A program made the translations under genes and the position numbers. The notes below the pieces were generated by a model. The model ran no database searches and was not told the origin of the DNA. It saw only the letters and a list, made by a program, of their open reading frames with translations. This document shows positions 18,139-27,427 of a stretch of 64,000 nucleotides of DNA, piece by piece; position 1 is the first letter of the stretch; every line of letters begins with the position of its first letter. The DNA is taken from the NCBI RefSeq assembly GCF_000744835.1, contig NZ_JQMS01000001.1:3720001-3784000 (forward strand), read 5' to 3'. This DNA is from Flavobacterium sp. 83. GTDB lineage: Bacteria; Bacteroidota; Bacteroidia; Flavobacteriales; Flavobacteriaceae.

Positions 18139-19245
18139 CTACTTCTTACTGTTATCTAACTTTCTTTGATCAATTCTATTTTGCGCTATCGTCAAAGCTG
18201 CGTGGTGTGTCGTCATATTGTTTGCAATAGCAAAATCAATAATTTCTAATGTAGTATTATAAATATTTTCCGTTTTACGCATTATTTCAGCTTTGTCATA
18301 ATGGGCTAATTCCGCATATACATTGATAATTCCACCAGCATTAATCAAGAAATCGGGTGCATAAAGAATTCCTCGTTCCTGCAAGATTGCTCCGTGGATA
18401 TTTTCATTTGCCAATTGGTTATTAGCCGCACCAGCAATTACTTTTGCTTTAATTTTATGTACCGTTGCATCATTTATAGTTGCACCCATAGCACAAGGCG
18501 CATAAATATCAACATCGGCACTGTATAAATCAGCTCCATTAAATATTTTTGCATGGTACTTCGCTCCTACTTCATACAATCTTTCTTCATTAATATCAGT
18601 TATTATTACTAGCGCACCTTCTTTTGTCAAATAATCAACCAAAGTTTCTCCCACATGCCCAATTCCTTGTACTAATACTTTTTTACCTTCCAAAACATCA
18701 GTACCAAATTGATGTTTCGCTGCTGCTTTCATTCCTAAATACACTCCATAAGCTGTTATAGGCGAAGGATTTCCTGCACCTCCTCTTTCTTCAGAAATTC
18801 CAGTAACATAGGGGGTAACATCTCTTACAATATCCATATCTCTGGTTTCCATTCCCACATCTTCGGCAGTAATGTATCTTCCGCTTAGCGAATGAACGAA
18901 TTCACCAAACTTCCGCATCAATTCAGGTGTCTTTTGCGTTTTGGCATCGCCAATAATAACCGCTTTACCTCCACCAATATTTAATCCTGTTATAGCCGCT
19001 TTATAAGTCATACCACGAGAAAGTCGCAATACATCATTTAGTGCTTCCCATTCATTGGCATAATTAAACATACGTGTACCACCTAGAGCAGGCCCCATAA
19101 CCGAATTATGAATACCAATAATTGCTTTTAAACCCGTATCTTTGTCGTTACAAAATACAATTTGTTCATGATCGTCAAATGAAAGTTGACCAAAAACAGG
19201 ATCCATTTTTTGAAGTTCCTTTCCAGTTGTGAAAGCTGCATTCAT
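18139..19245 (-). CDS. Leucine dehydrogenase-type Glu/Leu/Phe/Val dehydrogenase
   Basis: 368 residues, cytoplasmic. It reversibly deaminates branched-chain amino acids with NAD+. The catalytic segments GGTRMF, MTYKAAITGLNIGGGKAVI (Lys82 and Lys94) and EDVGM are followed by a Rossmann domain with VQGIGHVGE. The start carries about 13 residues before the conserved MDPVFGQL, so initiation at that internal Met is also possible. A TAAATTTG element lies about 50 bases upstream, with a small hairpin between it and the ATG. Together with HMG-CoA lyase it suggests leucine degradation. Confidence 0.93.
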   Translation of the reverse strand: MNAAFTTGKELQKMDPVFGQLSFDDHEQIVFCNDKDTGLKAIIGIHNSVMGPALGGTRMFNYANEWEALNDVLRLSRGMTYKAAITGLNIGGGKAVIIGDAKTQKTPELMRKFGEFVHSLSGRYITAEDVGMETRDMDIVRDVTPYVTGISEERGGAGNPSPITAYGVYLGMKAAAKHQFGTDVLEGKKVLVQGIGHVGETLVDYLTKEGALVIITDINEERLYEVGAKYHAKIFNGADLYSADVDIYAPCAMGATINDATVHKIKAKVIAGAANNQLANENIHGAILQERGILYAPDFLINAGGIINVYAELAHYDKAEIMRKTENIYNTTLEIIDFAIANNMTTHHAALTIAQNRIDQRKLDNSKK

Positions 19246-19276
19246 AAGTATTATTTTTTATAGTAATAAATTGCGA

Positions 19277-19303
19277 ATTTGTCAAAAAGACAAATCAAAT
19301 TTA
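19277..19303 (-). promoter_or_regulatory. Promoter element and 5' hairpin of leucine dehydrogenase
   Basis: TAAATTTG at 19296-19303 (minus strand) fits the -7 consensus. Directly downstream lies a perfect 7-bp hairpin ATTTGTC/GACAAAT (19277-19295) that would be the first structure of the mRNA or an operator. Confidence 0.45.
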
Positions 19304-19448
19304 CATAAAAAATAAATATATCCTAATTTAAACACTTTTATTTATCAATTTCACAACAACAATAATTAAATAATCATTTTTTAGCATTGTTAAAAATTGA
19401 TTATTATCCAAAAAATAAAACTTTTTCAACACAGAATATCTTAAAAAA

Positions 19449-21209
19449 ATGAAAGAATTACGTTATTTAAATAAATACTTCATCAAATATAAATACAGCT
19501 TTTCTCTTGGTATTTTATTTACAATTATCGCCCAAATATTTTCTTTGTTTACGCCAAAATTGATCAGTAAATCATTTAAAGCGATTGAAGCTTTTTCAAA
19601 GGACAAATCTGTTACAGCAGATGTAATTCAACAAGAATTAGTTTCAAACATTTTATTGATTATTGCAACCACGATTATCGCAGGTTTTCTTACTTTTTTG
19701 ATGAGACAAACCCTTATTGTGATGTCGAGACATGTTGAGTTTGACTTAAAAAACGAAGTATTTAGACAATATGAAAACTTGTCTCAAAATTTCTACAAAC
19801 AAAACCGGACCGGTGATTTAATGAACCGTATTAGCGAAGATGTTTCCAAAGTAAGAATGTACGTGGGACCAGCAGTAATGTATACTATAAACACCTTTAT
19901 CCGTTTTGCAATTGTAATTGGCTATATGTATAATGTATCGCCACGATTGACATTATATACCATCCTTCCTTTACCGGTTTTATCGTATTGCATCTTCAAA
20001 TTAAGTTCGGAAATCAATAAAAGAAGTACTATTTTCCAGCAATACCTATCGAAAGTTTCCAGTTTTTCACAAGAAATATTTTCTGGAATACGAGTTATAA
20101 AAGCCTATTCATTAGAAGACCAACATCAAAACAACATGGTCGATTTGGCAAACGAAAGTAAAAGCAAGAGTTTGGATTTGGCAAAAGTGCAGTCTTTATT
20201 CGGTCCTTTAATGTTGGCGTTGATAGGAATAAGTAACTTAGTTGTGATTTATTTTGGAGGTTTAATGTACATAAACGGAACTATAAAAAGCATTGGAACC
20301 ATCGCAGAATTTATTTTGTACGTCAACATGTTAACTTGGCCAGTTGCTTCGTTAGGATGGGTTTCATCAATGGTTCAGGAGGCCGAAGCTTCCCAAAAAC
20401 GTCTAAATGAGTTCCTGAAAATCGAACCGGAAATAAAAAACAAAAATCCAAATAAATCTATTATTGAAGGTACTATTTCATTCGAAAATGTGAGCTACAC
20501 CTATGAAGATACGAATATAGAAGCCTTAAAAAATATTTCCTTTAAAGTAAAAAAAGGAGAAACGCTGGCAATTCTCGGAAAAACAGGATCTGGAAAATCG
20601 ACTATTTCTTCTTTAATCTCTCGCTTGTATGAAGTTACAGATGGAAGAATAATCGTTGACGGCAATGAAATTAGCACATTAAACCTTTATGATTTAAGAA
20701 ACAGTATCGGGATTGTTCCACAAGATGCCTTTTTGTTTTCGGATAGTATTAAGAACAATATTAAATTCGGAAAAGAAAATGCAACTGATGAGGAAGTCGA
20801 AACTGCAGCAAAAAATGCGGTGGTACATGACAATATCATTGGTTTCAACAAACAATACGACACCATTCTTGGCGAACGTGGAATAACACTTTCAGGTGGG
20901 CAAAAACAACGTGTTTCTATAGCCAGAGCTATTATTAAAAACCCGGCTATTTTACTTTTCGACGACTGTTTATCGGCCGTTGATACAGAAACTGAAGAAG
21001 CTATTTTAAACAACCTCTATGAAATTTGCAAGGATAAAACCACAATTATCATTAGTCATAGAGTTTCATCAGCTAAAAATGCAGATAATATTATCATTCT
21101 TGAAGACGGAAAAATTATCCAACAAGGTTCTCATAATCAATTGATAAATCAAGAAGGATATTATGCATCCTTGTATTTAAAGCAACTTTCCGAAAAAGAA
21201 TTACTGTAA
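19449..21209 (+). CDS. ABC exporter half-transporter (MsbA/lipid or multidrug type)
   Basis: 586 residues: a six-helix membrane domain (about 15-310) fused to one ATPase domain. Walker A is GKTGSGKST (377-385), the signature LSGGQKQR (481-488), Walker B ILLFDD (501-506), and the H-loop ISHR. Walker B is followed by Asp506 where most ABC ATPases have the catalytic Glu, as in the degenerate half of heterodimeric exporters, so ATP hydrolysis may be slow or a partner may be needed. No second ABC gene is adjacent. A Pur-alpha-like gene follows within 75 bases in the same direction. The transported substrate is unknown. Confidence 0.92.
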   Translation: MKELRYLNKYFIKYKYSFSLGILFTIIAQIFSLFTPKLISKSFKAIEAFSKDKSVTADVIQQELVSNILLIIATTIIAGFLTFLMRQTLIVMSRHVEFDLKNEVFRQYENLSQNFYKQNRTGDLMNRISEDVSKVRMYVGPAVMYTINTFIRFAIVIGYMYNVSPRLTLYTILPLPVLSYCIFKLSSEINKRSTIFQQYLSKVSSFSQEIFSGIRVIKAYSLEDQHQNNMVDLANESKSKSLDLAKVQSLFGPLMLALIGISNLVVIYFGGLMYINGTIKSIGTIAEFILYVNMLTWPVASLGWVSSMVQEAEASQKRLNEFLKIEPEIKNKNPNKSIIEGTISFENVSYTYEDTNIEALKNISFKVKKGETLAILGKTGSGKSTISSLISRLYEVTDGRIIVDGNEISTLNLYDLRNSIGIVPQDAFLFSDSIKNNIKFGKENATDEEVETAAKNAVVHDNIIGFNKQYDTILGERGITLSGGQKQRVSIARAIIKNPAILLFDDCLSAVDTETEEAILNNLYEICKDKTTIIISHRVSSAKNADNIIILEDGKIIQQGSHNQLINQEGYYASLYLKQLSEKELL

Positions 21210-21279
21210 TTGTTGTATAATACATAAATTTTTATGATTTTTGATTGCTATTAAATAAAAAAAATTGACAGAAAGGATT

Positions 21280-21660
21280 ATGAGAGAAAATGACATGTTA
21301 GAAAAAGAAGAGATATTTTCTAAAGTTTTGCGTGCTGGAAGAAGAACCTATTTCTTTGATGTGAGAGCTACAAAAGCTGATGATTATTACATAACGATTA
21401 CCGAAAGCAAAAAATTCACCGAAGAAGACGGATCGTTTCATTTTAAAAAGCACAAGATTTATTTATACAAAGAAGACTTTGCCGCTTTTACAGAAATTCT
21501 TGGAGAAATGACTTCTTATGTTTTGAACCACAAGGGCGAAGAAGTAATCTCTGAGAGACACCAAAAAGATTTCAAAAAAGAATATGCATCTGACAAAACA
21601 GATGATGAAATTCTACCACAAACATCAACTTTTACTGATATAGAATTTGATGATATTTAA
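21280..21660 (+). CDS. PUR family (DUF3276) nucleic-acid-binding protein
   Basis: 126 residues from ATG 21280; an in-frame TTG five codons earlier is less likely. The core EIFSKVLRAGRRTYFFDVRATK ... SFHFKKHKIYLYKEDFAAF is the PUR repeat conserved across Bacteroidota, homologous to Pur-alpha, which binds single-stranded DNA and RNA. An acidic tail ends in FTDIEFDDI. It may regulate RNA; its precise cellular role is not established. It is followed by a strong terminator. Confidence 0.9.
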   Translation: MRENDMLEKEEIFSKVLRAGRRTYFFDVRATKADDYYITITESKKFTEEDGSFHFKKHKIYLYKEDFAAFTEILGEMTSYVLNHKGEEVISERHQKDFKKEYASDKTDDEILPQTSTFTDIEFDDI

Positions 21661-21684
21661 TTTTTAGTTCCCTACTTACCAACT

Positions 21685-21722
21685 AAAAAGTCCAAAAGTC
21701 TTATGATTTTTGGACTTTTTTA
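21685..21722 (+). terminator. Rho-independent terminator after DUF3276 gene
   Basis: Stem AAAAAGTCCAAAA/TTTTGGACTTTTT (21685-21697 with 21708-21720). The next 260 bases up to 21982 are AT-rich with no gene, and I see no magnesium riboswitch-like pattern before the MgtA gene. Confidence 0.85.
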
Positions 21723-21982
21723 CTTTCAAAATCAGGTGATTTCACATCAAAACAACTAGCTTAAAAAAAATGGTTCAATAGCTATTAATTTATTAAACTT
21801 TTCAATATATCAATTTAATATTTAAAATGATTAACTTTGATAATCAACTATATATAATTTATTTTTCAAGTTATCATTTCAACTATTATCACCCAATTAC
21901 ACATTAGTTCCTTACTATTATATTTAGCAAAAAAAAACAGTTCAATTGCTTTTCTAATTTACAGTTTAAAAAATTAGTCTCT

Positions 21983-24502
21983 ATGCAAACTTCTCCAACA
22001 GATAATTTTTGGCAATTTGCCCCCAACTATTGGTTTCAAAAACTAAATAGCAGCGACAACGGTTTATCCAAAACTGTCGCTGATAAAATTCTGCTAGAAT
22101 CAGGAGAACACAAAATAAACAAATCTGTCTTAAAAAAAGATTTTTTACTCTTCATAGGACAATTTAAAAGCCCGTTGATGTTACTGCTTATTGGAGCTGT
22201 CATACTATCAGCCTTTCTTGGTGACACCTCCGATGTTTTTATAATACTCTTTATCGTTTTGTCTACCGGTTTTCTTAGTTTTTTCCAAGAAAGAAATGCA
22301 GGCCGCTTTGTAGCTGCTTTACAATCTATGATTGCATTAAAAAGCTCCATTCTGAGAGACGGAGAAGCACAGGAAATCCTTTCTTCTACTATAGTTCCCG
22401 GGGATATTATTTTCTTGAAAGCCGGGGATATGTTGCCCGCAGATTGCCTCATTATTGAAGCGAATGAATTACATGCCAATGAAGCCAGTTTAACCGGAGA
22501 ATCCTATCCAACAGCAAAAATGGTAGGAATAGTGGATGCCAAAACGGAACTAACTAAAAGAACAAACTGCCTCTGGGAAGGAACAAATATAGTAAGCGGT
22601 ACAGCCAAAGCGTTAGTAATTAATACCGGAAGCAAAACCATTTTTGGTGCTATTGCAAAAAGTGCTTCCGCTACAGTAGAAACTAAATTTGAAAAAGGTA
22701 TCAAAGACTTTGGTTATTTTTTAATGAAAATAACATTAGTGCTATCAATATTCATACTGATTGTTAATTTATTAAATCACAAAAGTGCCATTGAATCGGC
22801 CTTATTTGCATTGGCTTTAGCCGTAGGAATGGCGCCTGAACTGCTCCCCGCAATCACTACTATTGCAATGAGTGCTGGTGCCAAAAGAATGTTAGAGAAG
22901 AAAGTAATCGTAAAAAAATTGGCTTCTATTCAAAACTTAGGAGAAGTCAATTTATTATGTACTGATAAAACTGGCACCATTACAGAAGGTGCAATTATAG
23001 TTGCAGGAACCGTTGATGGCTTAGGTTCTGAAAATGAATTTGTAAAAGAATTAGCCTATTGGAATGCTTATTTTGAAACAGGTTATGCTAACCCAATCGA
23101 CGAGGCTATAAAAAAGATGCAAATAGAAGCAAAGGCTAATCCAACAAAATTAGGTGAAATCCCTTATGATTTTATACGCAAAAGATTAAGCATCGCTATC
23201 ACTACTGACACAAATAAATTATTGATCAGCAAAGGCGCGTTTAACAACATTATGAGTATTTGTACTATGGTGCGATTGAATAATGGAGCTGTTGAGGACA
23301 TAGAACAACATAAAGCCGAAATTGAAAACAAATATGAAGAATTTGGAATAAAAGGTTTGAGAAGCATAGGCATCTGTTATAAAAACATCAATTCCAATGC
23401 GATAGTAAAAGAAGATGAAACTGCTATGATTTTTGCTGGTTTTATTTTACTGGAAGATCCCATAAAAAATGGCATTACAGAAACAATTGAGGAATTAAAA
23501 AAACTACAAGTACACCTTAAAATAATATCTGGTGATAATAAAAATGTAGCACAATCTATCGCTTTAAAAATTGGCATCACAAATCCAGTTGTAATGACAG
23601 GGCAAGAACTACTCAGTACAAGTCCGGAAGCACTGAAAAATCTGGTAAGAAAAACACATATTTTTGCCGAAGTAGAACCACAGCAAAAAGAACACATCAT
23701 CCAAGCATTAAGAAAAACATACACCGTTGCTTATGTAGGCGACGGCATTAATGATGTTTCAGCATTAACTGCTGCTGATATTGGAATATCTGTAGAAAAT
23801 GCTGTTGATGTCGCTCGAGAAGCTGCTGATTTTGTATTAATGGAAAAAGATTTAGCAGTTATTATAGATGGCATTAAAGAAGGAAGAAAGACTTTTGCAA
23901 ATACTCTAAAATATATTTTCATAAATACAGGCTCTACTTTTGGCAATATGTTCAGTGTTGCTATTGCCTCTCTTCTATTGCCGTTTCTGCCCATGTTGCC
24001 GAAACAAATTTTACTAACTAATTTCATAACTGACTTCCCTTATCTCACAATCGCATCTGATAATGTGGACCCAGAACAATTGAACAAACCCGGAAAATGG
24101 AATTTAAAATTTATTAGAAATTATATGATTATTTTCGGGATTCACAGTTCATTATTTGACGTGATCACCTTCCTTATACTTTATTATGTACTCAAAGTAA
24201 AAGAATCTGCCTTTCAAACTGCTTGGTTTGTAGAATCTATACTTACTGAATTATTCATCCTGTTTATAATACGAACACATAAAAACTTCTTTAAAAGCAA
24301 ACCGGGAAAATATCTTTTTATTTTGAGTATGCTAGGGCTACTTATTACAATCACACTCCCTTATCTTCCCATCGCAAGTACAGTAGGATTAAGCCCTCTT
24401 CCCTTACTCAATATGGGTATTATGATACTAATAGTTTTAATCTATATCATTACAGCTGACCTTTTAAAGGTTTGGTTTTTCAAAAAGTATGTACGATCTT
24501 AA
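21983..24502 (+). CDS. mgtA: Magnesium-translocating P-type ATPase (MgtA/MgtB, P3B)
   Basis: 839 residues. The phosphorylated Asp328 sits in CTDKTGTITEG; the actuator has LTGES (170-174); M4 reads VGMAPELLPAITT, the MgtA-type MxPExLP motif; VIVKKLASIQNLG before the DKTGT is also characteristic. The family imports Mg2+ across the inner membrane, driven by ATP. N-terminal soluble helices start WYFQKL-like (about 14-40) as in MgtA. No MgtC or leader peptide is seen nearby. It is monocistronic, 60 bases or more from the next gene. Confidence 0.92.
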   Translation: MQTSPTDNFWQFAPNYWFQKLNSSDNGLSKTVADKILLESGEHKINKSVLKKDFLLFIGQFKSPLMLLLIGAVILSAFLGDTSDVFIILFIVLSTGFLSFFQERNAGRFVAALQSMIALKSSILRDGEAQEILSSTIVPGDIIFLKAGDMLPADCLIIEANELHANEASLTGESYPTAKMVGIVDAKTELTKRTNCLWEGTNIVSGTAKALVINTGSKTIFGAIAKSASATVETKFEKGIKDFGYFLMKITLVLSIFILIVNLLNHKSAIESALFALALAVGMAPELLPAITTIAMSAGAKRMLEKKVIVKKLASIQNLGEVNLLCTDKTGTITEGAIIVAGTVDGLGSENEFVKELAYWNAYFETGYANPIDEAIKKMQIEAKANPTKLGEIPYDFIRKRLSIAITTDTNKLLISKGAFNNIMSICTMVRLNNGAVEDIEQHKAEIENKYEEFGIKGLRSIGICYKNINSNAIVKEDETAMIFAGFILLEDPIKNGITETIEELKKLQVHLKIISGDNKNVAQSIALKIGITNPVVMTGQELLSTSPEALKNLVRKTHIFAEVEPQQKEHIIQALRKTYTVAYVGDGINDVSALTAADIGISVENAVDVAREAADFVLMEKDLAVIIDGIKEGRKTFANTLKYIFINTGSTFGNMFSVAIASLLLPFLPMLPKQILLTNFITDFPYLTIASDNVDPEQLNKPGKWNLKFIRNYMIIFGIHSSLFDVITFLILYYVLKVKESAFQTAWFVESILTELFILFIIRTHKNFFKSKPGKYLFILSMLGLLITITLPYLPIASTVGLSPLPLLNMGIMILIVLIYIITADLLKVWFFKKYVRS

Positions 24503-24646
24503 TAAATAATAGAGTCAAATGAAAGTCTTTTTTTATTTCTGAAAAGGATTTTTATATCGATTAAATTGTATATTTTTATTCCACAAAATAGTTCTTCTAA
24601 ATACTTACGCTTTTTTAGACGGACTCCTATTAGTTATATATTTAGA

Positions 24647-25195
24647 ATGGAAATAAAATTATTAATTATCCCAGGCTTGGGAGATTCAGGAGAAAACCAT
24701 TGGCAAAGCTACTGGCTCAAAAAATATAAAAATGCTACTAAGGTAATTCAAAACAATTGGGACGAACCTCAACGCGAGGATTGGCTTTCAAAACTAAACG
24801 AAGCAATACTAAAACTGGAAGAACCCACTATTTTGGTTGCACACAGTCTTGCCGTTTCTTTAGTAATGCATTGGGTTTCTGCAAATAATAATCCTAATAT
24901 AATTGGTGCTTTACTGGTTGCTCCTGCTGATGTGGATTCTCCAGAACATACACCAGAGAAAGTTTGGAACTTTTCACCGATACCCATATCTAAATTAGAT
25001 TTCCCTTCCATCGTGGTGACCAGCGAAAATGACCCTTACATATCATCAAAAAGAGCAGAGTATTTAGCTGAAATGTGGGGAAGTGACTTTATAAATATTG
25101 GTCAAAAAGGACATATTAATTCTGAATCAAATCTTAATTATTGGGAAGAAGGACAAATGCTATTGCAACAATTAATCAATAAAATTAATAATTAA
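24647..25195 (+). CDS. RBBP9/YdeN family serine hydrolase
   Basis: 182 residues from ATG 24647. The open frame extends 27 codons upstream, but conservation begins at MEIKLLIIPGLGDSGENHWQ. The nucleophile elbow VAHSLAVSLVMHW has Ser in HSL; TSENDPYIS supplies the Asp and GQKGHIN the His. Substrate unknown; bacterial relatives are small cytoplasmic esterases. Its end lies 4 bases from the convergent csaA-like gene. Confidence 0.88.
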   Translation: MEIKLLIIPGLGDSGENHWQSYWLKKYKNATKVIQNNWDEPQREDWLSKLNEAILKLEEPTILVAHSLAVSLVMHWVSANNNPNIIGALLVAPADVDSPEHTPEKVWNFSPIPISKLDFPSIVVTSENDPYISSKRAEYLAEMWGSDFINIGQKGHINSESNLNYWEEGQMLLQQLINKINN

Positions 25196-25199
25196 TTTT

Positions 25200-25535
25200 T
25201 TATCCGATTCGCAATCCATTTTCAATTTTAAAATCAGGAGCCAATAAAATAACATCTCCCTCATCTCCTACTGCACCTAAGACTAAGCATTCGCTCATGA
25301 ATTTCCCAATTTGCTTTTTAGGAAAATTGACCACTGCAACAATTTGTCGGTTTTTCAATTCTTCCTTTTGGTAGCGCTTAGTTATTTGCGCTGATGTTTT
25401 TCTAATTCCAATTGCTGCACCAAAATCTATTGTTAATTGATAAGCCGGTTTTCTGGCTTCGGGAAAATCATTTACTTCTAAGATTGTTCCCACACGCATT
25501 TCTACTCTTTCAAATTCAGACCAAGTTAAATCCAT
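25200..25535 (-). CDS. csaA: tRNA-binding CsaA-type OB-fold protein
   Basis: 111 residues, the normal CsaA length. The whole protein is one tRNA-binding domain (EMKVGTI-like start RVEMRVGTILEVNDFPEARKP; C-terminal SECLVLGAV ... GDVILLAPD), like the C-terminal domain of methionyl-tRNA synthetase. CsaA dimers bind tRNA and have been described with export-related chaperone-like activity in Bacillus. It is convergent with the hydrolase gene, 4 bases away. Confidence 0.93.
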   Translation of the reverse strand: MDLTWSEFERVEMRVGTILEVNDFPEARKPAYQLTIDFGAAIGIRKTSAQITKRYQKEELKNRQIVAVVNFPKKQIGKFMSECLVLGAVGDEGDVILLAPDFKIENGLRIG

Positions 25536-25707
25536 AAATTTATTTTCATTTTAAAGTCAATTTTCAATGACACTATTTTACAAACGAAATTTACTATTTT
25601 CTGTTTAGAAACAATCCATTTTTCATAACTTTAAAGTTTAAAATCTAAAAAAACTTCAACACTTTTAAAAAGAGCGCTTTTAAAAACTTAAATCCCAGAA
25701 AAAATAA

Positions 25708-26262
25708 ATGTCAAAAACTGCTTCAAAAATGGTTCCGCTTGAAACTGTTGCTCCTGAATTTCATTTGAAAGACACTAATTCTAGTGAATGGTTTTCTTTT
25801 TCAGATTTAAAAGGAGAAAAAGGAACTTTAGTCATTTTCATCTGCAATCACTGCCCGTTTGTGTGCCATATCATTGAAGAAATTATAATGATTGCTAATG
25901 ATTATCGTGTTCAGGGAATTGGTATAATCGCTATTTCAAGTAATGATATTTCACAATATCCCGAAGATGCACCGGAGTTGATGACAGAATTTGCGTTCGA
26001 AAATAAAATGGAATTCCCCTATTTATATGACGAAACACAAGAGGTAGCCAAAGAATACGACGCGGCTTGCACTCCGGATTTTTTCTTGTTTGACAACCAA
26101 AATAAATTAGTATATCGCGGACAGCTAGATGATAGCCGACCAGGAAATGGAATTTCACTTAGCGGTTCTGATTTACGGGGTGCAATAGATAGTGTGATTT
26201 ATAATCGAATAATTAATCCGAATCAAAAACCAAGTATTGGTTGTAATATTAAGTGGAAATAA
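25708..26262 (+). CDS. Thioredoxin-fold redoxin (AhpC/TSA-like)
   Basis: 184 residues, no signal peptide, so cytoplasmic. The active site is CNHCPFV (a CxxC), after the strand GTLVIFICNHCPF; the cis-Pro region reads ACTPDFFLF. This matches the thioredoxin-family 'peroxiredoxin-like' subgroup, probably a thiol-disulfide reductase or peroxidase. The final CNIKW is typical of this subgroup. It stands alone. Confidence 0.88.
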   Translation: MSKTASKMVPLETVAPEFHLKDTNSSEWFSFSDLKGEKGTLVIFICNHCPFVCHIIEEIIMIANDYRVQGIGIIAISSNDISQYPEDAPELMTEFAFENKMEFPYLYDETQEVAKEYDAACTPDFFLFDNQNKLVYRGQLDDSRPGNGISLSGSDLRGAIDSVIYNRIINPNQKPSIGCNIKWK

Positions 26263-26429
26263 CTCCCCTTTTAGAAGAACACCTTAATTTTCAGCAGCAT
26301 ACTTTTTTATTTACCTCAAAACAAAAAAGTTACAACTATTCAAAGTAATTCTGTAATACTGTTTTTGTCAAATACATCTAATTTTACAATATGATGAATA
26401 CTAAATTCATTTTGTAAACAATAAATGTT

Positions 26430-27329
26430 ATGGAAAATAGTCAAATTAACAGAAGTGAATTACTTAGTGAAGATAATTTTTCTGAATTGAAAATGCTCAC
26501 AGATAAATACATTGTAACAGCTACAAATGTAAAACTATATGTAAAAGATTATGGCACAGGAAAACCCGTAATTCTTATTCATGGCTGGCCACTGTCTAAT
26601 GAAATGTGGGAATATCAAATTGACACGTTGGTTCATAATAATTTTAGAGTTATTACGTATGACCGTCGTGGTTTTGGAAAATCCTCACAACCATGGAATG
26701 GTTATGATTATGATACATTGGCGGATGATTTAAAAGCTATTATTGATCAATTGGATTTAAAGGAAGTTACGCTGGTAGGATTTTCGATGGGAGGTGGTGA
26801 AGTGGTACGTTATTTTAGTCGTCATGGTGGCAAAGGAGTTTCAAAAGCAGTATTAATATCTTCAGTAACTCCATTTCAATTAAAAACTGATTCCAACCCA
26901 GATGGTGTTCCACAAGAAAAATACGATGCAATGGCAGAACAAATTAAAGACGATCGTATTGGCTTTTTGGATAGTTTTGGAAAAACATTTTTCGGGGTAA
27001 GCTTTATAAGTAAGCCCATCAGTTCACCCTTATTAGATTATTACAGAATGTTATGTTCATTGGCATCACCGCGCGCAACTATAGAATGTGCAAAGTCATT
27101 TTCCTCAACCGATTTTCGTAGCGAAATGGCTTCGGTAAATGTACCTACATTAATTATTCATGGTGATGAAGACAAAACCGTTCCTATTGAAATTACTTCA
27201 GAAATAGCTACAAAACTGATCCCGGATAATAAGTTTATTATTTACGAAGGAGCGCCACATGGTTTATTTTACATTGAAAAAGATAAATTAAACAAGGATT
27301 TACTTGAATTTCTAAATTCAGAGGTTTAA
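26430..27329 (+). CDS. Alpha/beta hydrolase, non-heme chloroperoxidase-like
   Basis: 299 residues. It has the oxyanion motif LIHGWPLS, the nucleophile elbow GFSMGGGEV, the acid in IHGDEDKTVP and the His in GAPHGL, with YDRRGFGKSSQPW between. This is the cofactor-free haloperoxidase/arylesterase subgroup. It has no signal peptide, but carries about 25 extra residues before the domain. The physiological substrate is unknown; family members show esterase and perhydrolase activity in vitro. Confidence 0.9.
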   Translation: MENSQINRSELLSEDNFSELKMLTDKYIVTATNVKLYVKDYGTGKPVILIHGWPLSNEMWEYQIDTLVHNNFRVITYDRRGFGKSSQPWNGYDYDTLADDLKAIIDQLDLKEVTLVGFSMGGGEVVRYFSRHGGKGVSKAVLISSVTPFQLKTDSNPDGVPQEKYDAMAEQIKDDRIGFLDSFGKTFFGVSFISKPISSPLLDYYRMLCSLASPRATIECAKSFSSTDFRSEMASVNVPTLIIHGDEDKTVPIEITSEIATKLIPDNKFIIYEGAPHGLFYIEKDKLNKDLLEFLNSEV

Positions 27330-27357
27330 AAAAAGTAATAAATTGATTTGCCGTATA

Positions 27358-27392
27358 AAAAAACCCAAAACTTTCGTTTTGGGTTTTTTGTT
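27358..27392. terminator. Bidirectional terminator between hydrolase and PPIase genes
   Basis: Perfect 14-bp stem (27358-27371 with 27376-27389) around a TTTC loop, T-run on both strands. Confidence 0.88.
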
Positions 27393-27427
27393 TTATCTGA
27401 CAACTAAAAAATATTATCTGAATTAGA

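Noticed and set aside
21723..21982. Possible magnesium riboswitch before the MgtA-type gene
   Set aside because: The stretch is AT-rich, with no long conserved-looking stems or M-box-like blocks.
24566..24646. Upstream extension of the RBBP9-like hydrolase
   Set aside because: The 27 codons are not part of the fold and the conserved domain starts exactly at ATG 24647.
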